Assembly: GCA_964444825.1 (NCBI GenBank)
Contig: CAYUIS010000005.1
Span: 3,003-67,002 of the forward strand
DNA: 64,000 nt
Reading direction: 5' to 3'
Origin: CAYUIS01 sp964444825
GTDB taxonomy: Bacteria; Chloroflexota; Anaerolineae; B4-G1
Part shown: piece by piece, positions 16,666-24,209 of the stretch
How the letters are laid out: every line of letters begins with the position of its first letter
Numbering within the stretch: position 1 is the stretch's first letter
Made by a program: the position numbers and the translations under genes
Notes under the pieces: generated by a model
The model's input: only the letters and a program-made list of their open reading frames with translations
Told to the model about the DNA's origin: nothing
Databases searched by the model: none

Positions 16666-16784
16666 TCGGCCGGGTGACGGCAACCGTCAAACGACGGCGA
16701 CCCGCTCTTTCTGCTTATCTGTTGACCTTGGTGCGTTGGCCTTGATCTGACTGTTGATCGAGTGATTGAGATGGGAGGTGCCTG

Positions 16785-17585
16785 ATGTCTGATCTGACAG
16801 TCCGCCGACCAGCCGTCGCGGGGCAGTTCTATCCCCGGGACGCTGATACGATACGGCGGGTGATCCGGGAGTACATAGACGAAGCGACGCTGCCCAAAGA
16901 TCTAGGAACCGTTCGCGCAGTCATCGCCCCTCACGCTGGTTACATCTATTCCGGCCGCACCGCTGGCTATGCGTTCAAGGCGCTGGAAGCTCTGCCTGAG
17001 AAAGAATGGACCGTATTCCTCCTTGGCCCTGCCCACCGTGTCCGCTTCCGTGGGGTGGCCCTGGGAGACTATTCCGCCTTCCGCACCCCGCTGGGCGACG
17101 TCCCCATCGCGGTTGACCGGGTCGCAGACCTGCTCGCCCGTTCTCCCCTCTACACCCGCACCCCCAAAGCTCACGAGCTTGAGCACTGCCTTGAGGTAGA
17201 GGTGCCATTCCTCCAGATGACTTTGACGAACTTTGACCTGGTGCCCATGCTGTTCGGCGAAGTTGACCCCGAGGAGGTGGCCACTGAATTGGCTGATCAC
17301 GTTGACGAGGGCGACCTGATCGTGATCTCGAATGACCTGAGTCATTTCCATCCTTACGATGAGGCTCAACGGCTGGATCAGAGGCTGTTGGATGCGCTGC
17401 TGAACAACGACACGAAGGGCGTGCTGAGGGGCGAGGCTTGCGGCCAAGCACCCGTGGCAACACTGATGGGAATTGCAGGTCGCAAAAAGTGGACCCCTCA
17501 TCTGCTGGATTACCGCACATCCGGCGACACGGCGGGCGATAAACGGCAGGTGGTGGGCTACGCTTCGGTGGCGTACACGGATTGA
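16785..17585 (+). CDS. amrB: AmmeMemoRadiSam system protein B (Memo family)
   Basis: 266 residues. The fold is that of human MEMO1, related to extradiol dioxygenases: VIAPHAGYIYSG near the N-terminus supplies a metal/active-site histidine, LLGPAHR and ISNDLSHFHPYDEA supply others, and a cysteine sits near GEACGQAPV. It lies 119 bp after the radical SAM gene and 70 bp before the AMMECR1 gene, all on the plus strand. MEMO-type proteins have been linked to iron/copper redox chemistry in eukaryotes; the bacterial role is unclear. Confidence 0.93.
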   Translation: MSDLTVRRPAVAGQFYPRDADTIRRVIREYIDEATLPKDLGTVRAVIAPHAGYIYSGRTAGYAFKALEALPEKEWTVFLLGPAHRVRFRGVALGDYSAFRTPLGDVPIAVDRVADLLARSPLYTRTPKAHELEHCLEVEVPFLQMTLTNFDLVPMLFGEVDPEEVATELADHVDEGDLIVISNDLSHFHPYDEAQRLDQRLLDALLNNDTKGVLRGEACGQAPVATLMGIAGRKKWTPHLLDYRTSGDTAGDKRQVVGYASVAYTD

Positions 17586-17655
17586 ATCGTTCACACAAGG
17601 TCGGGGGCAAAAAACGCAGCGTTCCTTGAACGCTTGTAGAAAGGATTCCCGCATC

Positions 17656-18225
17656 ATGTCCCTCACACCGCAGGAACGAGAGGAACTGCTGACGATGGCC
17701 CGGGACGCGATCGTGCGCTCGGTTCACCACCAGGAGATCCCGCCAATTGACTTGAACGCACTCACGGAAACCCTACAGCATGTCGGGGCCAGTTTCGTCA
17801 CGCTGACCAAACGTGGAGAGTTGCGGGGCTGCATCGGCTCGTTGGAGGGCCGGCGTCCCCTGGCGGAGGACGTGCGAGAAAATGCGATCTCAGCCGCGTT
17901 CCACGATCCTCGTTTCCCGCCGGTGAGTCCTGACGAACTGCAAGACCTGCGCGTCGAGGTTTCGGTGTTGAGCGCCCCCCAACCGCTGGCCTACGATGGG
18001 GCCGACGATCTGATGACCAAGCTGCGCCCCGGAGTGGATGGGGTGGTCATCGAGAGTGGCTGGAAGCGGGCCACGTTTCTACCACAGGTGTGGGAAAAGA
18101 TATCGGACCCCAGGCAGTTCTTGGAGTTTCTGTGCCAAAAAGCCCACCTTCCCGCTAGCGCCTACCGTCACCCAGGGCTGGATGTCTTCACGTATCAGGT
18201 GGAAAAGTTCAAGGAAGGCGAATAG
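17656..18225 (+). CDS. amrA: AmmeMemoRadiSam system protein A (AMMECR1 domain)
   Basis: 189 residues from ATG 17656. The AMMECR1 signature LRGCIGSLEGRRPLAEDV is present with its conserved cysteine, followed by AISAAFHDPRFPPVSPDEL. AMMECR1 is a conserved human disease-linked protein without an assigned biochemical activity that I can verify. It completes the three-gene set begun at 15637 and ends 28 bp from a convergent gene. Confidence 0.94.
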   Translation: MSLTPQEREELLTMARDAIVRSVHHQEIPPIDLNALTETLQHVGASFVTLTKRGELRGCIGSLEGRRPLAEDVRENAISAAFHDPRFPPVSPDELQDLRVEVSVLSAPQPLAYDGADDLMTKLRPGVDGVVIESGWKRATFLPQVWEKISDPRQFLEFLCQKAHLPASAYRHPGLDVFTYQVEKFKEGE

Positions 18226-18252
18226 GCAGGAGACGGGGCGGGCCCATAGGTG

Positions 18253-18906
18253 CTAGGGGTCTTGCTCTCGCAATGTCCTCAACTGCCGATACAGACGCTC
18301 CAAGTGGACCAGTGCTTGGTCCACCCGCTCGCGGTTCTTAGCCCGATTGAGCCACAAGCTGGCCCCGCTAGGGTGAGGCAGAGGAACAATCCAATAGCCT
18401 TTTCTGGTTTCGTGCTGTTCGTGGTCGGACCGCATGGCCTGCCCAACCACGTGCGCCAGTTTCACCGATCCAAGAAAACGGCGCACCGCCAGCCCACCTA
18501 CGGGGACGACGATCTGCGGGCGCACAATCGCCAGCTCCCGTTCCAGAAAGGGAGCACACAGTTTTTGCTCGCCCCGCGTGGGCGCTCGATCTCCTTTGCC
18601 GCCAGAGGACTTGCCGGGATAGCACTTGGTCACAGCGCTCATGTACTGGGTGGCGCGGAACTCCTCCTCGTTCCAACCAGCCTGGGCCAACCACTGGAAA
18701 AGGCGGCGACCGGAGGGGCCGTTGAAAGGGCGGCCCACCTGCGTCTCTGTGATGCCGGGGGCTTGGCCCACGATCATCACCTCGGCGGTGGAAGGGCCTG
18801 AGAACACCGCGCCCGGGGCGATCGGGTATCCTGCCTCCAAACAGCGACGGCAGGTGCGCATCTCAGTATGTAGCTCGGCGAGTTGAGCGTCCGATGATCG
18901 CGTCAT
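18253..18906 (-). CDS. Uracil-DNA glycosylase, family-4-like (4Fe-4S)
   Basis: 217 residues from ATG 18906; a GTG at 18933, abutting the upstream stop, would add nine. The catalytic motif VGQAPG ... GRPFNGPSG and the second motif LPHPSGAS are intact. Cysteines in CRRC (near the N-terminus) and a pair 16 residues apart (KCYPG ... LCAPF) match the 4Fe-4S cluster of family 4 enzymes. It excises uracil from DNA. It follows the NACHT gene on the same strand at once, so it may be co-transcribed, whether or not functionally linked. Confidence 0.88.
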   Translation of the reverse strand: MTRSSDAQLAELHTEMRTCRRCLEAGYPIAPGAVFSGPSTAEVMIVGQAPGITETQVGRPFNGPSGRRLFQWLAQAGWNEEEFRATQYMSAVTKCYPGKSSGGKGDRAPTRGEQKLCAPFLERELAIVRPQIVVPVGGLAVRRFLGSVKLAHVVGQAMRSDHEQHETRKGYWIVPLPHPSGASLWLNRAKNRERVDQALVHLERLYRQLRTLREQDP

Positions 18907-18914
18907 TGGGCAAG

Positions 18915-18944
18915 CACTCACGGTAGTGAACACTCACGGTAGTG
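18915..18944. repeat. Two direct copies of a 14-bp unit, 16-bp period
   Basis: CACTCACGGTAGTG occurs at 18915-18928 and 18931-18944. Each copy has CACT/AGTG at its ends. The pair spans the stop codon of the NACHT gene, about 20 bp downstream of its variable-region-like end. Confidence 0.8.
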
Positions 18945-21705
18945 GAAGGGCGGTCAACCCTATCCGAAAGCCGACGTCCCTATTACGATGGTTCAGACCA
19001 ATCCTGATGCGGCCTGCCGCGTTGGCGCTGTCAACCGAGTTGCTGGAGGAGCTGCCCTGCAGCACCCCACGCTCATGCTCCGACCGCCACTCGCTCGTCG
19101 TCCACTCCCACACGTTGCCGGCCATATCGGCGCACCCGCAAGGGCTATCGCCATCCGGTGAATACCGGCCCACGGGGGTCGTGGTCCCGATACCACTTTC
19201 CTGCGTGTTGCACTTTGTCGGGTCGAGATCGTCTCCCCAGGGATACATACGGCCGTCGACCCCTCGGGCTGCCTTCTCCCACTCGTGCTCGGCGAGGAGT
19301 CTTGCCCCTGCCCACTCTGCGTACGCTTCAGCATCGTGCCAACTGACCTGCACAACTGGATGATCCATGCGGTCTTTGATGCTGCTGCGCGGTCCATCTG
19401 GATTACGCCAGTTAAAACCCATCGTATGGCGGAGCGTCCTGGGATTCAGTCCGCCTTCCCTCTCCGCCGTGGTCACGTATCCCGTAGCCTGCACGAACCG
19501 TGCAAACTCGGCGTTGGTCACCGGCTGGCGAGCGACAAAGAATCCCAACTCGAGTCTGACTATCCAGGTGCCGTTCTCATCCTCTGAACCCATAATAAAC
19601 GGACCTGGCGGGACCCAGACCATCCCGTCGGGTACCTTGAGCCCTCTCGGCGGTGATGGAGGCCAGTCAGCGTACGTCAACAGACCGTGCACGAACCCCC
19701 TGATCTCTTCGTTGATGCGGAGCTCTGGTGCGCTGCCATCCAGCAGTCTGGGGGACAGCCATTGAGCCACAAAGAACTCTTGAAAGCTCTTGTGCACAAA
19801 GTGATAGTTCCCCACGTTGTCCCGATTTAGGAAAGAACAGGTGCGAATGTCGTGGTCAAAGTAATCCACGTCGTGGGCTCTGCTCAGGCTAAAGTACTCG
19901 CGTACCCGCTCCGGCAGCCGCGCAAAGTGAATGTTCGCCTCATCTCGGCGCTGCATCTCCATCGCCAGTTCCTGCATGAACAACCGCTTGTCCTCACGGG
20001 TGATCAACGTACGGCCCTTCTCCTCGTCGCGCTGTAACCACAGATCGGTGTAGGCCTCGTATAGCCGTGCCGCGTTGATCGCATACCGGGGCTTGAGTTC
20101 AGGCAGAGAACGAGCGATCATGTCCAGGAGCACCGGTCGCTGCGCCAGTTCTGCCAGGTTATAGGTGTCCTCAATCTCGCGCCAGTACTGCCGCCATTTG
20201 TGAGGGTAGCGCGCCCGGAGCATAGCCTGGATGTCATCGCGGTCGAAAGGCAGGAGGTGCACAATCTCAAAGTTGGGCCGGCCGGTCAAGTCAATGGCCA
20301 CTTGCTCCGGCACCCCCTGGGTCCCGCCCAGCATTTGCTGCTCCCGGTGTGAAAGCAGCCTCTCGGCCTCTTCGCTGGTTCTAAAGTAGGGTGTGCGGCA
20401 GGTGAGTATCACCTTGCTGTTCGCCTCCGCTGTCCGGGCCAGCTCCTCAAAATTGTTGACCGTGGTCTGATCATCCACCTTGTGCGCCATCTCATCGAAA
20501 CCATCGAACAGGAGAACCAGTTTGCCGGCTCCATTAAAACGAGAAAAAGCCTCGTAGCCAGCTTGAATGGAATAGCGATTTACCAAAAAGTCGGTGATGA
20601 GCTGTTCCAGGTTCATCGCCTTGGCGTAATCGCGCAGCGAGATGAGGATAGGGATACGATGCCGGTCAGGATCAGCCAGCCAGCGGCGTCCCAGTCTGGC
20701 CGCGTATTGGCGGCAGAAGGAGGTCTTGCCAGTCCCATAGTCGCCCAGGATGGAGATGTGGTTACGGGCAGGGTCATTCAGCCAATCGTCCACGTATTCG
20801 TCCATCGGTTTGTAGATACTGCCATCGCCACTCCGGCACCCCAGATCTATGTAATAGCTCCAGAGTTCACTCCGTTTGTAATCACCCACCAGCTCACGTA
20901 CGTAGGACTCAAAGTCAATCAACTCACGATAGAACTCGTTCAGCGTAAAGGTCTGTATCGTGCCGTCAGTCTTGGTGGCATACTCCCGTGCGGCAGGCGA
21001 GACACGGGTATGGGTCACCAGCACACCTCCGCCAAAGCCCTGCGACTTTGTCTCGGCGAGCAGCGTCTCCACGTCGCCACGCTCCACCGCGCCCTCTTTA
21101 CATACCACAATCACAGGGGGAGTAAACGTACCTTTTCGCGTACAGGTCAGGCGCACGCGGTCAGCCGATGCTTCCCGCTCCTGACACAGAAAACCCATAG
21201 CGATAAGCAACTCCTCGACCGTCTCTGCCAGGGTGCCAGCAGGGGTAGAAGCCTTCGGGGGGGGAGATGGGAAATAGCGCTCCCGCACCTCGGGATGCTC
21301 GTCCAGCAAGCGCGCTAGGTCACCCTTCGACCACGTCGTGGCCTGGTAGTGGGGCACCGTGCTGGGGATGCTGGTCAGTTGCTTGCGCGCTTGTTCGCTG
21401 GGGACGGTGCTGGTGATAAGGACATAACGGTCGCAATCGTGGGTGCCCATACGTGCGATAGGGCTACCAAGGTCTTTTTCCCGCACCGACTTGCCACTCT
21501 TGGCATAGTGCTTGCACTCAATCAGGTAGTGATGCATCTCGGAAAAGCCCGCGCGATCGGCCGTTCTGTGGCTGGCAATGATATCCTTTCCCAGATCCGG
21601 ACCACGCGCGACCTTGGCCTCGATGGAGAAACCCATAGCTTGCAGCAGGTCTTCGCAGAGCAATTCAAATTCCTCGGCGTCGATCAGGGTGAAGTCGATG
21701 TGCAT
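18934..21705 (-). CDS. Mrr-type nuclease / NACHT NTPase / FGE-fold protein, candidate anti-phage sensor
   Basis: 923 residues from ATG 21705 (GAGGAG upstream). Domain order: an Mrr-like restriction endonuclease (1-125; GPDLGKD with D41, and E63-C-K65 as the PD-(D/E)xK core); a second endonuclease-like domain (about 150-270) whose active site looks degraded; a NACHT-type STAND NTPase with Walker A GDYGTGKTS (about 320) and Walker B LLLFDGFDEMA (about 400); a helical region; and a formylglycine-generating-enzyme/C-lectin-like domain (about 690-923). Nuclease-STAND proteins are known anti-phage effectors that fire on sensing a target. The FGE end would be the sensor, and its last 31 codons look diversified (see 18964-19056). 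Function is inferred from architecture. Confidence 0.85.
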   Translation of the reverse strand: MHIDFTLIDAEEFELLCEDLLQAMGFSIEAKVARGPDLGKDIIASHRTADRAGFSEMHHYLIECKHYAKSGKSVREKDLGSPIARMGTHDCDRYVLITSTVPSEQARKQLTSIPSTVPHYQATTWSKGDLARLLDEHPEVRERYFPSPPPKASTPAGTLAETVEELLIAMGFLCQEREASADRVRLTCTRKGTFTPPVIVVCKEGAVERGDVETLLAETKSQGFGGGVLVTHTRVSPAAREYATKTDGTIQTFTLNEFYRELIDFESYVRELVGDYKRSELWSYYIDLGCRSGDGSIYKPMDEYVDDWLNDPARNHISILGDYGTGKTSFCRQYAARLGRRWLADPDRHRIPILISLRDYAKAMNLEQLITDFLVNRYSIQAGYEAFSRFNGAGKLVLLFDGFDEMAHKVDDQTTVNNFEELARTAEANSKVILTCRTPYFRTSEEAERLLSHREQQMLGGTQGVPEQVAIDLTGRPNFEIVHLLPFDRDDIQAMLRARYPHKWRQYWREIEDTYNLAELAQRPVLLDMIARSLPELKPRYAINAARLYEAYTDLWLQRDEEKGRTLITREDKRLFMQELAMEMQRRDEANIHFARLPERVREYFSLSRAHDVDYFDHDIRTCSFLNRDNVGNYHFVHKSFQEFFVAQWLSPRLLDGSAPELRINEEIRGFVHGLLTYADWPPSPPRGLKVPDGMVWVPPGPFIMGSEDENGTWIVRLELGFFVARQPVTNAEFARFVQATGYVTTAEREGGLNPRTLRHTMGFNWRNPDGPRSSIKDRMDHPVVQVSWHDAEAYAEWAGARLLAEHEWEKAARGVDGRMYPWGDDLDPTKCNTQESGIGTTTPVGRYSPDGDSPCGCADMAGNVWEWTTSEWRSEHERGVLQGSSSSNSVDSANAAGRIRIGLNHRNRDVGFRIGLTALPLP
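18964..19056 (-). other. Putative DGR variable region (VR) in the FGE domain
   Basis: Where FGE-fold proteins normally read like RGGSW ... R.A.R ... GFR, this one reads GSSSSNSVDSANAAG, then IRIGLNHRNRDVGFR. More than half of the 31 codons are of the NNC/NNT type (AGC, TCC, GAC, GGC, ATC, GGT, CAT), as expected if AAC/AAT codons of a template had been adenine-mutagenised by a diversity-generating retroelement. The GTCGGCTTTCGG at the end would correspond to the constant end. No reverse transcriptase or template repeat is in this window. Confidence 0.5.
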
Positions 21706-21868
21706 GGTTCGTCTCCTCGCAGAAGGCTTGGTGGGAGGGGAACGCACTGCCCTGTGGTCGTGCAGACCTCAAGCGGTGTGGGGTAGGTTTCCCCGCCCGA
21801 AACCTAATCCTACCTTCATTCTAGCACAGCTACGTTCTGGGGGCAAGAGCGGGAAAAGACAGTTCAAT

Positions 21869-21897
21869 TTGACAGAGCCCACCAAAGCAGTTATATT
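21869..21897 (+). promoter_or_regulatory. Near-consensus sigma-70 promoter
   Basis: TTGACA (21869-21874), 17 bp, TATATT (21892-21897). It is followed after about 25 bp by AGAGAGG and the ATG of a truncated gene at 21930. Confidence 0.65.
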
Positions 21898-21929
21898 GAG
21901 CACATCATCACGAAACAAAGAGAGGATGT

Positions 21930-22067
21930 ATGGATATCCTGAATCGGATCTACTGGGGAAACACACTTGAGAAGACGACGGTGTCCTCCAACCTGATCGA
22001 TCACGCCTTGCCCGACTTAATCGGGCGCGGCGGTGTATTGGGCTTCCGTCGCCGTCAGCGACTGTAG
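21930..22067 (+). pseudogene. Truncated gene start, possibly a mechanosensitive channel remnant
   Basis: A 45-codon frame begins MDILNRIYWGNTL, which resembles the first residues of some MscS-family channel proteins, and then turns into unrelated sequence that runs antisense through the end of the MBL gene. A strong promoter (21869-21897) and an AGAGAGG site sit just upstream, as for an intact gene. The likely reading is a 5' fragment left by a deletion or rearrangement. The family call is weak, because only about 13 residues are informative. Confidence 0.4.
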
Positions 22068-22736
22068 GTCCTCCGAGGTCAAGGGGCGGTGGCCGTGGCC
22101 GGCGTAGACGGTCTCGGGATTGAGATCCTGAAGACGCGCGAGACTCTCCGGAATGCGAGACCAATCGCAGGCAAAGAAGGACTGCACCCTGGGTCGGAAC
22201 GTCGTAGATAGCAGGTCGCCGGCAAACGCAAGTCTCCCCTCAACCAGGAGACAACAGGACCCAGGCGTGTGTCCCGGGGTATGGATCACCACGGCGTCAC
22301 ACCCAACGCCATAGGCACGTAGATTGTCGCCATCCTTGAGGAGGATGTCAGGTGGCGTCGGCTCGGCGCGCATGACGGGCTCGATCACAGGCCGCACGGC
22401 CATTAGCACCCGGCCTCGACCCTGCGCCGAGCGAATAGGGGTCTCGCCCCGGCTCATGGCGTCGGCATCGGCGCGGTGAATGGCAATGCGAGCCCCCGTG
22501 ATCCGGCGCAGGACAGCGGCACTGCCATAGTGATCGACGTGGGCATGCGTGACAAAGATGAGGCGCAGATCATCCCGCCCCAGCGCCCGCAGACGCCGCA
22601 TCACGCTGCCCTCCGAGTGCGGCATTCCAGCATCCACGAGCACCATCCCGGCGTCACTCTCGATCAGATACGCGCGGGCCATGCCTACAGGAAGACTGAG
22701 CGCGCCCATCGGAATACTGTGAACCTTTAGGTGCAT
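22017..22736 (-). CDS. MBL-fold metallohydrolase
   Basis: 239 residues. The metallo-beta-lactamase metal motif is THAHVDH (HxHxDH), followed by IHTPGHTPGSCCL with a further metal histidine, a GDLL aspartate and a final GHGH. This is the glyoxalase-II/quorum-lactonase branch of hydrolases; the substrate cannot be told. No signal peptide is visible, so it is cytoplasmic. It is preceded on the same strand by no close gene; the truncated plus-strand frame at 21930 overlaps its 3' end. Confidence 0.9.
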   Translation of the reverse strand: MHLKVHSIPMGALSLPVGMARAYLIESDAGMVLVDAGMPHSEGSVMRRLRALGRDDLRLIFVTHAHVDHYGSAAVLRRITGARIAIHRADADAMSRGETPIRSAQGRGRVLMAVRPVIEPVMRAEPTPPDILLKDGDNLRAYGVGCDAVVIHTPGHTPGSCCLLVEGRLAFAGDLLSTTFRPRVQSFFACDWSRIPESLARLQDLNPETVYAGHGHRPLTSEDLQSLTATEAQYTAAPD

Positions 22737-22780
22737 TCAAGCCTCCACGTCCCCCATAATCAAACCAAGGCAGGCTAACA

Positions 22781-24166
22781 TCAAGGAGCCCACGTACCGC
22801 TCATCTCGCGGTCGAGGAGAATCAAGGGCAAATACACGCGCAAGTGCGGTTGCAGTCGAACATCCTGCACGGTGACGGTATTGGTAAGAACGACTACATG
22901 GGTGATGGTGGCAGGATAATAGGGCTGAGCGGGTGTCCCCACGGTCAAGGTGTAGCTGCCGAACGGAAGGAACAGGGAATAGATCCCGTCAGGCCCGGTA
23001 GACGTGGTGAAGGTATAGTCGCGACTTGACATAACCACATCAACAGTGGCGAGGAGGCGATAGCCTGTGTCCAGCGCAGAGACCGTGCCGGATAGTTGAC
23101 CGGTGGGCCGCAATTGACCCAAATGGGCAATGGTGGCGATGGCGGCCCGGGTAAAGTCGGCATAATAGTCCAGGTTGAGGGTCGAGAGCCTGTCATCGAC
23201 CGTATGGTAATAGGGGGTAAAATCACCCATATCCTCGATGGCCAGAAAGGCCGGGTAGCCCTGCTGGAGAAAGCTCCACTGATCGCTATTCTGGATGGGA
23301 AAGCTCCCGGTGGAATCAAAACGATTAGGAACCAAGTTGAGTTCGTATAGGCCGACGACGTCGGAAAAGATACGGGTCAACGCCAGGGAATCGGTGATGT
23401 CGCTGTGGGCGTACAGGTCGATGATCGGCTGTTCGTCGGAATTGTAGCCGATCATGTCCAGATTGACCACGCCCCGAATTTCCTCCCCCAGCGCTTTCCG
23501 ATCGGCGGCGTAGGCAGCGCTACCGCGCAGCCCCTGTTCCTCACCCGTGAACAGGACAAAGCGGATCGTGTGGGTAAAGTGATAGGGTGCCAACAGCCGG
23601 GCAGCCACCAGGACGGCGACGGAGCCGGAACCGTTGTCATCAGCGCCAGGGGCGAGGAGACCAGAAGGCATGCTGTCCATATGGGCGGTGATCAGTAGAA
23701 CCTCGTCGGGGTCCGCTATGCCGGGTTTCTCCGCTATCACGTTACGCAACTGGCGACCGCTATAGATATAGTTGTGATACGTGACGACCAAACCGAATCC
23801 CTCAAACTGCTCGTACGCGTAGCGGGTCGCCATCGAGATTGCCTGGGTCTGGAAAGAGTGGCGCGTAGCGATGGTGTAGGGAGATCCCGCCACGACGACC
23901 GGTCGTTCGCCCGTCAATCCGGCCAACTCATACACCAGCGTCGAGGTCGTGACCCGGGAGATGATATCGGCGATGGCATTTTCGTATGAGACGGTCTCAG
24001 GGAGAATGATGGTGGCACTGACCGACATCCCGCCCATAACGAGCGTCAGGACGAGACTGGCCAGAAGGACAGCCCCCACGGCTCGAAGTCTGCGAACGGG
24101 GCGAGAGCAGAACCTAGAAACAGAGGACTTGAGCGAGGTGTCTTGGAGTTGAGGCTCTTTGATCAT
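22781..24166 (-). CDS. Secreted M28-family zinc aminopeptidase
   Basis: 461 residues from ATG 24166. A basic start and hydrophobic helix (about 30-55) form a signal peptide or anchor. The M28 domain keeps its two-zinc ligands: TAHMDS, GADDNGSG, TGEEQG (catalytic Glu), NLDMIG and YYHTVDD. A carboxypeptidase-regulatory-like beta domain follows (about 355-430). The C-terminus has LRVYLPLILLDRE, the same kind of tail as the toroid protein at 29109. It would release amino acids from peptides outside the cell. It is 43 bp downstream of the ECF ATPase gene and may belong to the same transcript. Confidence 0.9.
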   Translation of the reverse strand: MIKEPQLQDTSLKSSVSRFCSRPVRRLRAVGAVLLASLVLTLVMGGMSVSATIILPETVSYENAIADIISRVTTSTLVYELAGLTGERPVVVAGSPYTIATRHSFQTQAISMATRYAYEQFEGFGLVVTYHNYIYSGRQLRNVIAEKPGIADPDEVLLITAHMDSMPSGLLAPGADDNGSGSVAVLVAARLLAPYHFTHTIRFVLFTGEEQGLRGSAAYAADRKALGEEIRGVVNLDMIGYNSDEQPIIDLYAHSDITDSLALTRIFSDVVGLYELNLVPNRFDSTGSFPIQNSDQWSFLQQGYPAFLAIEDMGDFTPYYHTVDDRLSTLNLDYYADFTRAAIATIAHLGQLRPTGQLSGTVSALDTGYRLLATVDVVMSSRDYTFTTSTGPDGIYSLFLPFGSYTLTVGTPAQPYYPATITHVVVLTNTVTVQDVRLQPHLRVYLPLILLDREMSGTWAP

Positions 24167-24209
24167 ATCCCACCCATGATACCACAAGGGACGCCAAGAG
24201 GGTAGTTGC

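Noticed and set aside
18934..22016. DGR reverse transcriptase and template repeat near the NACHT gene
   Set aside because: No frame with RT motifs and no second copy of the variable-region sequence was found in the window.
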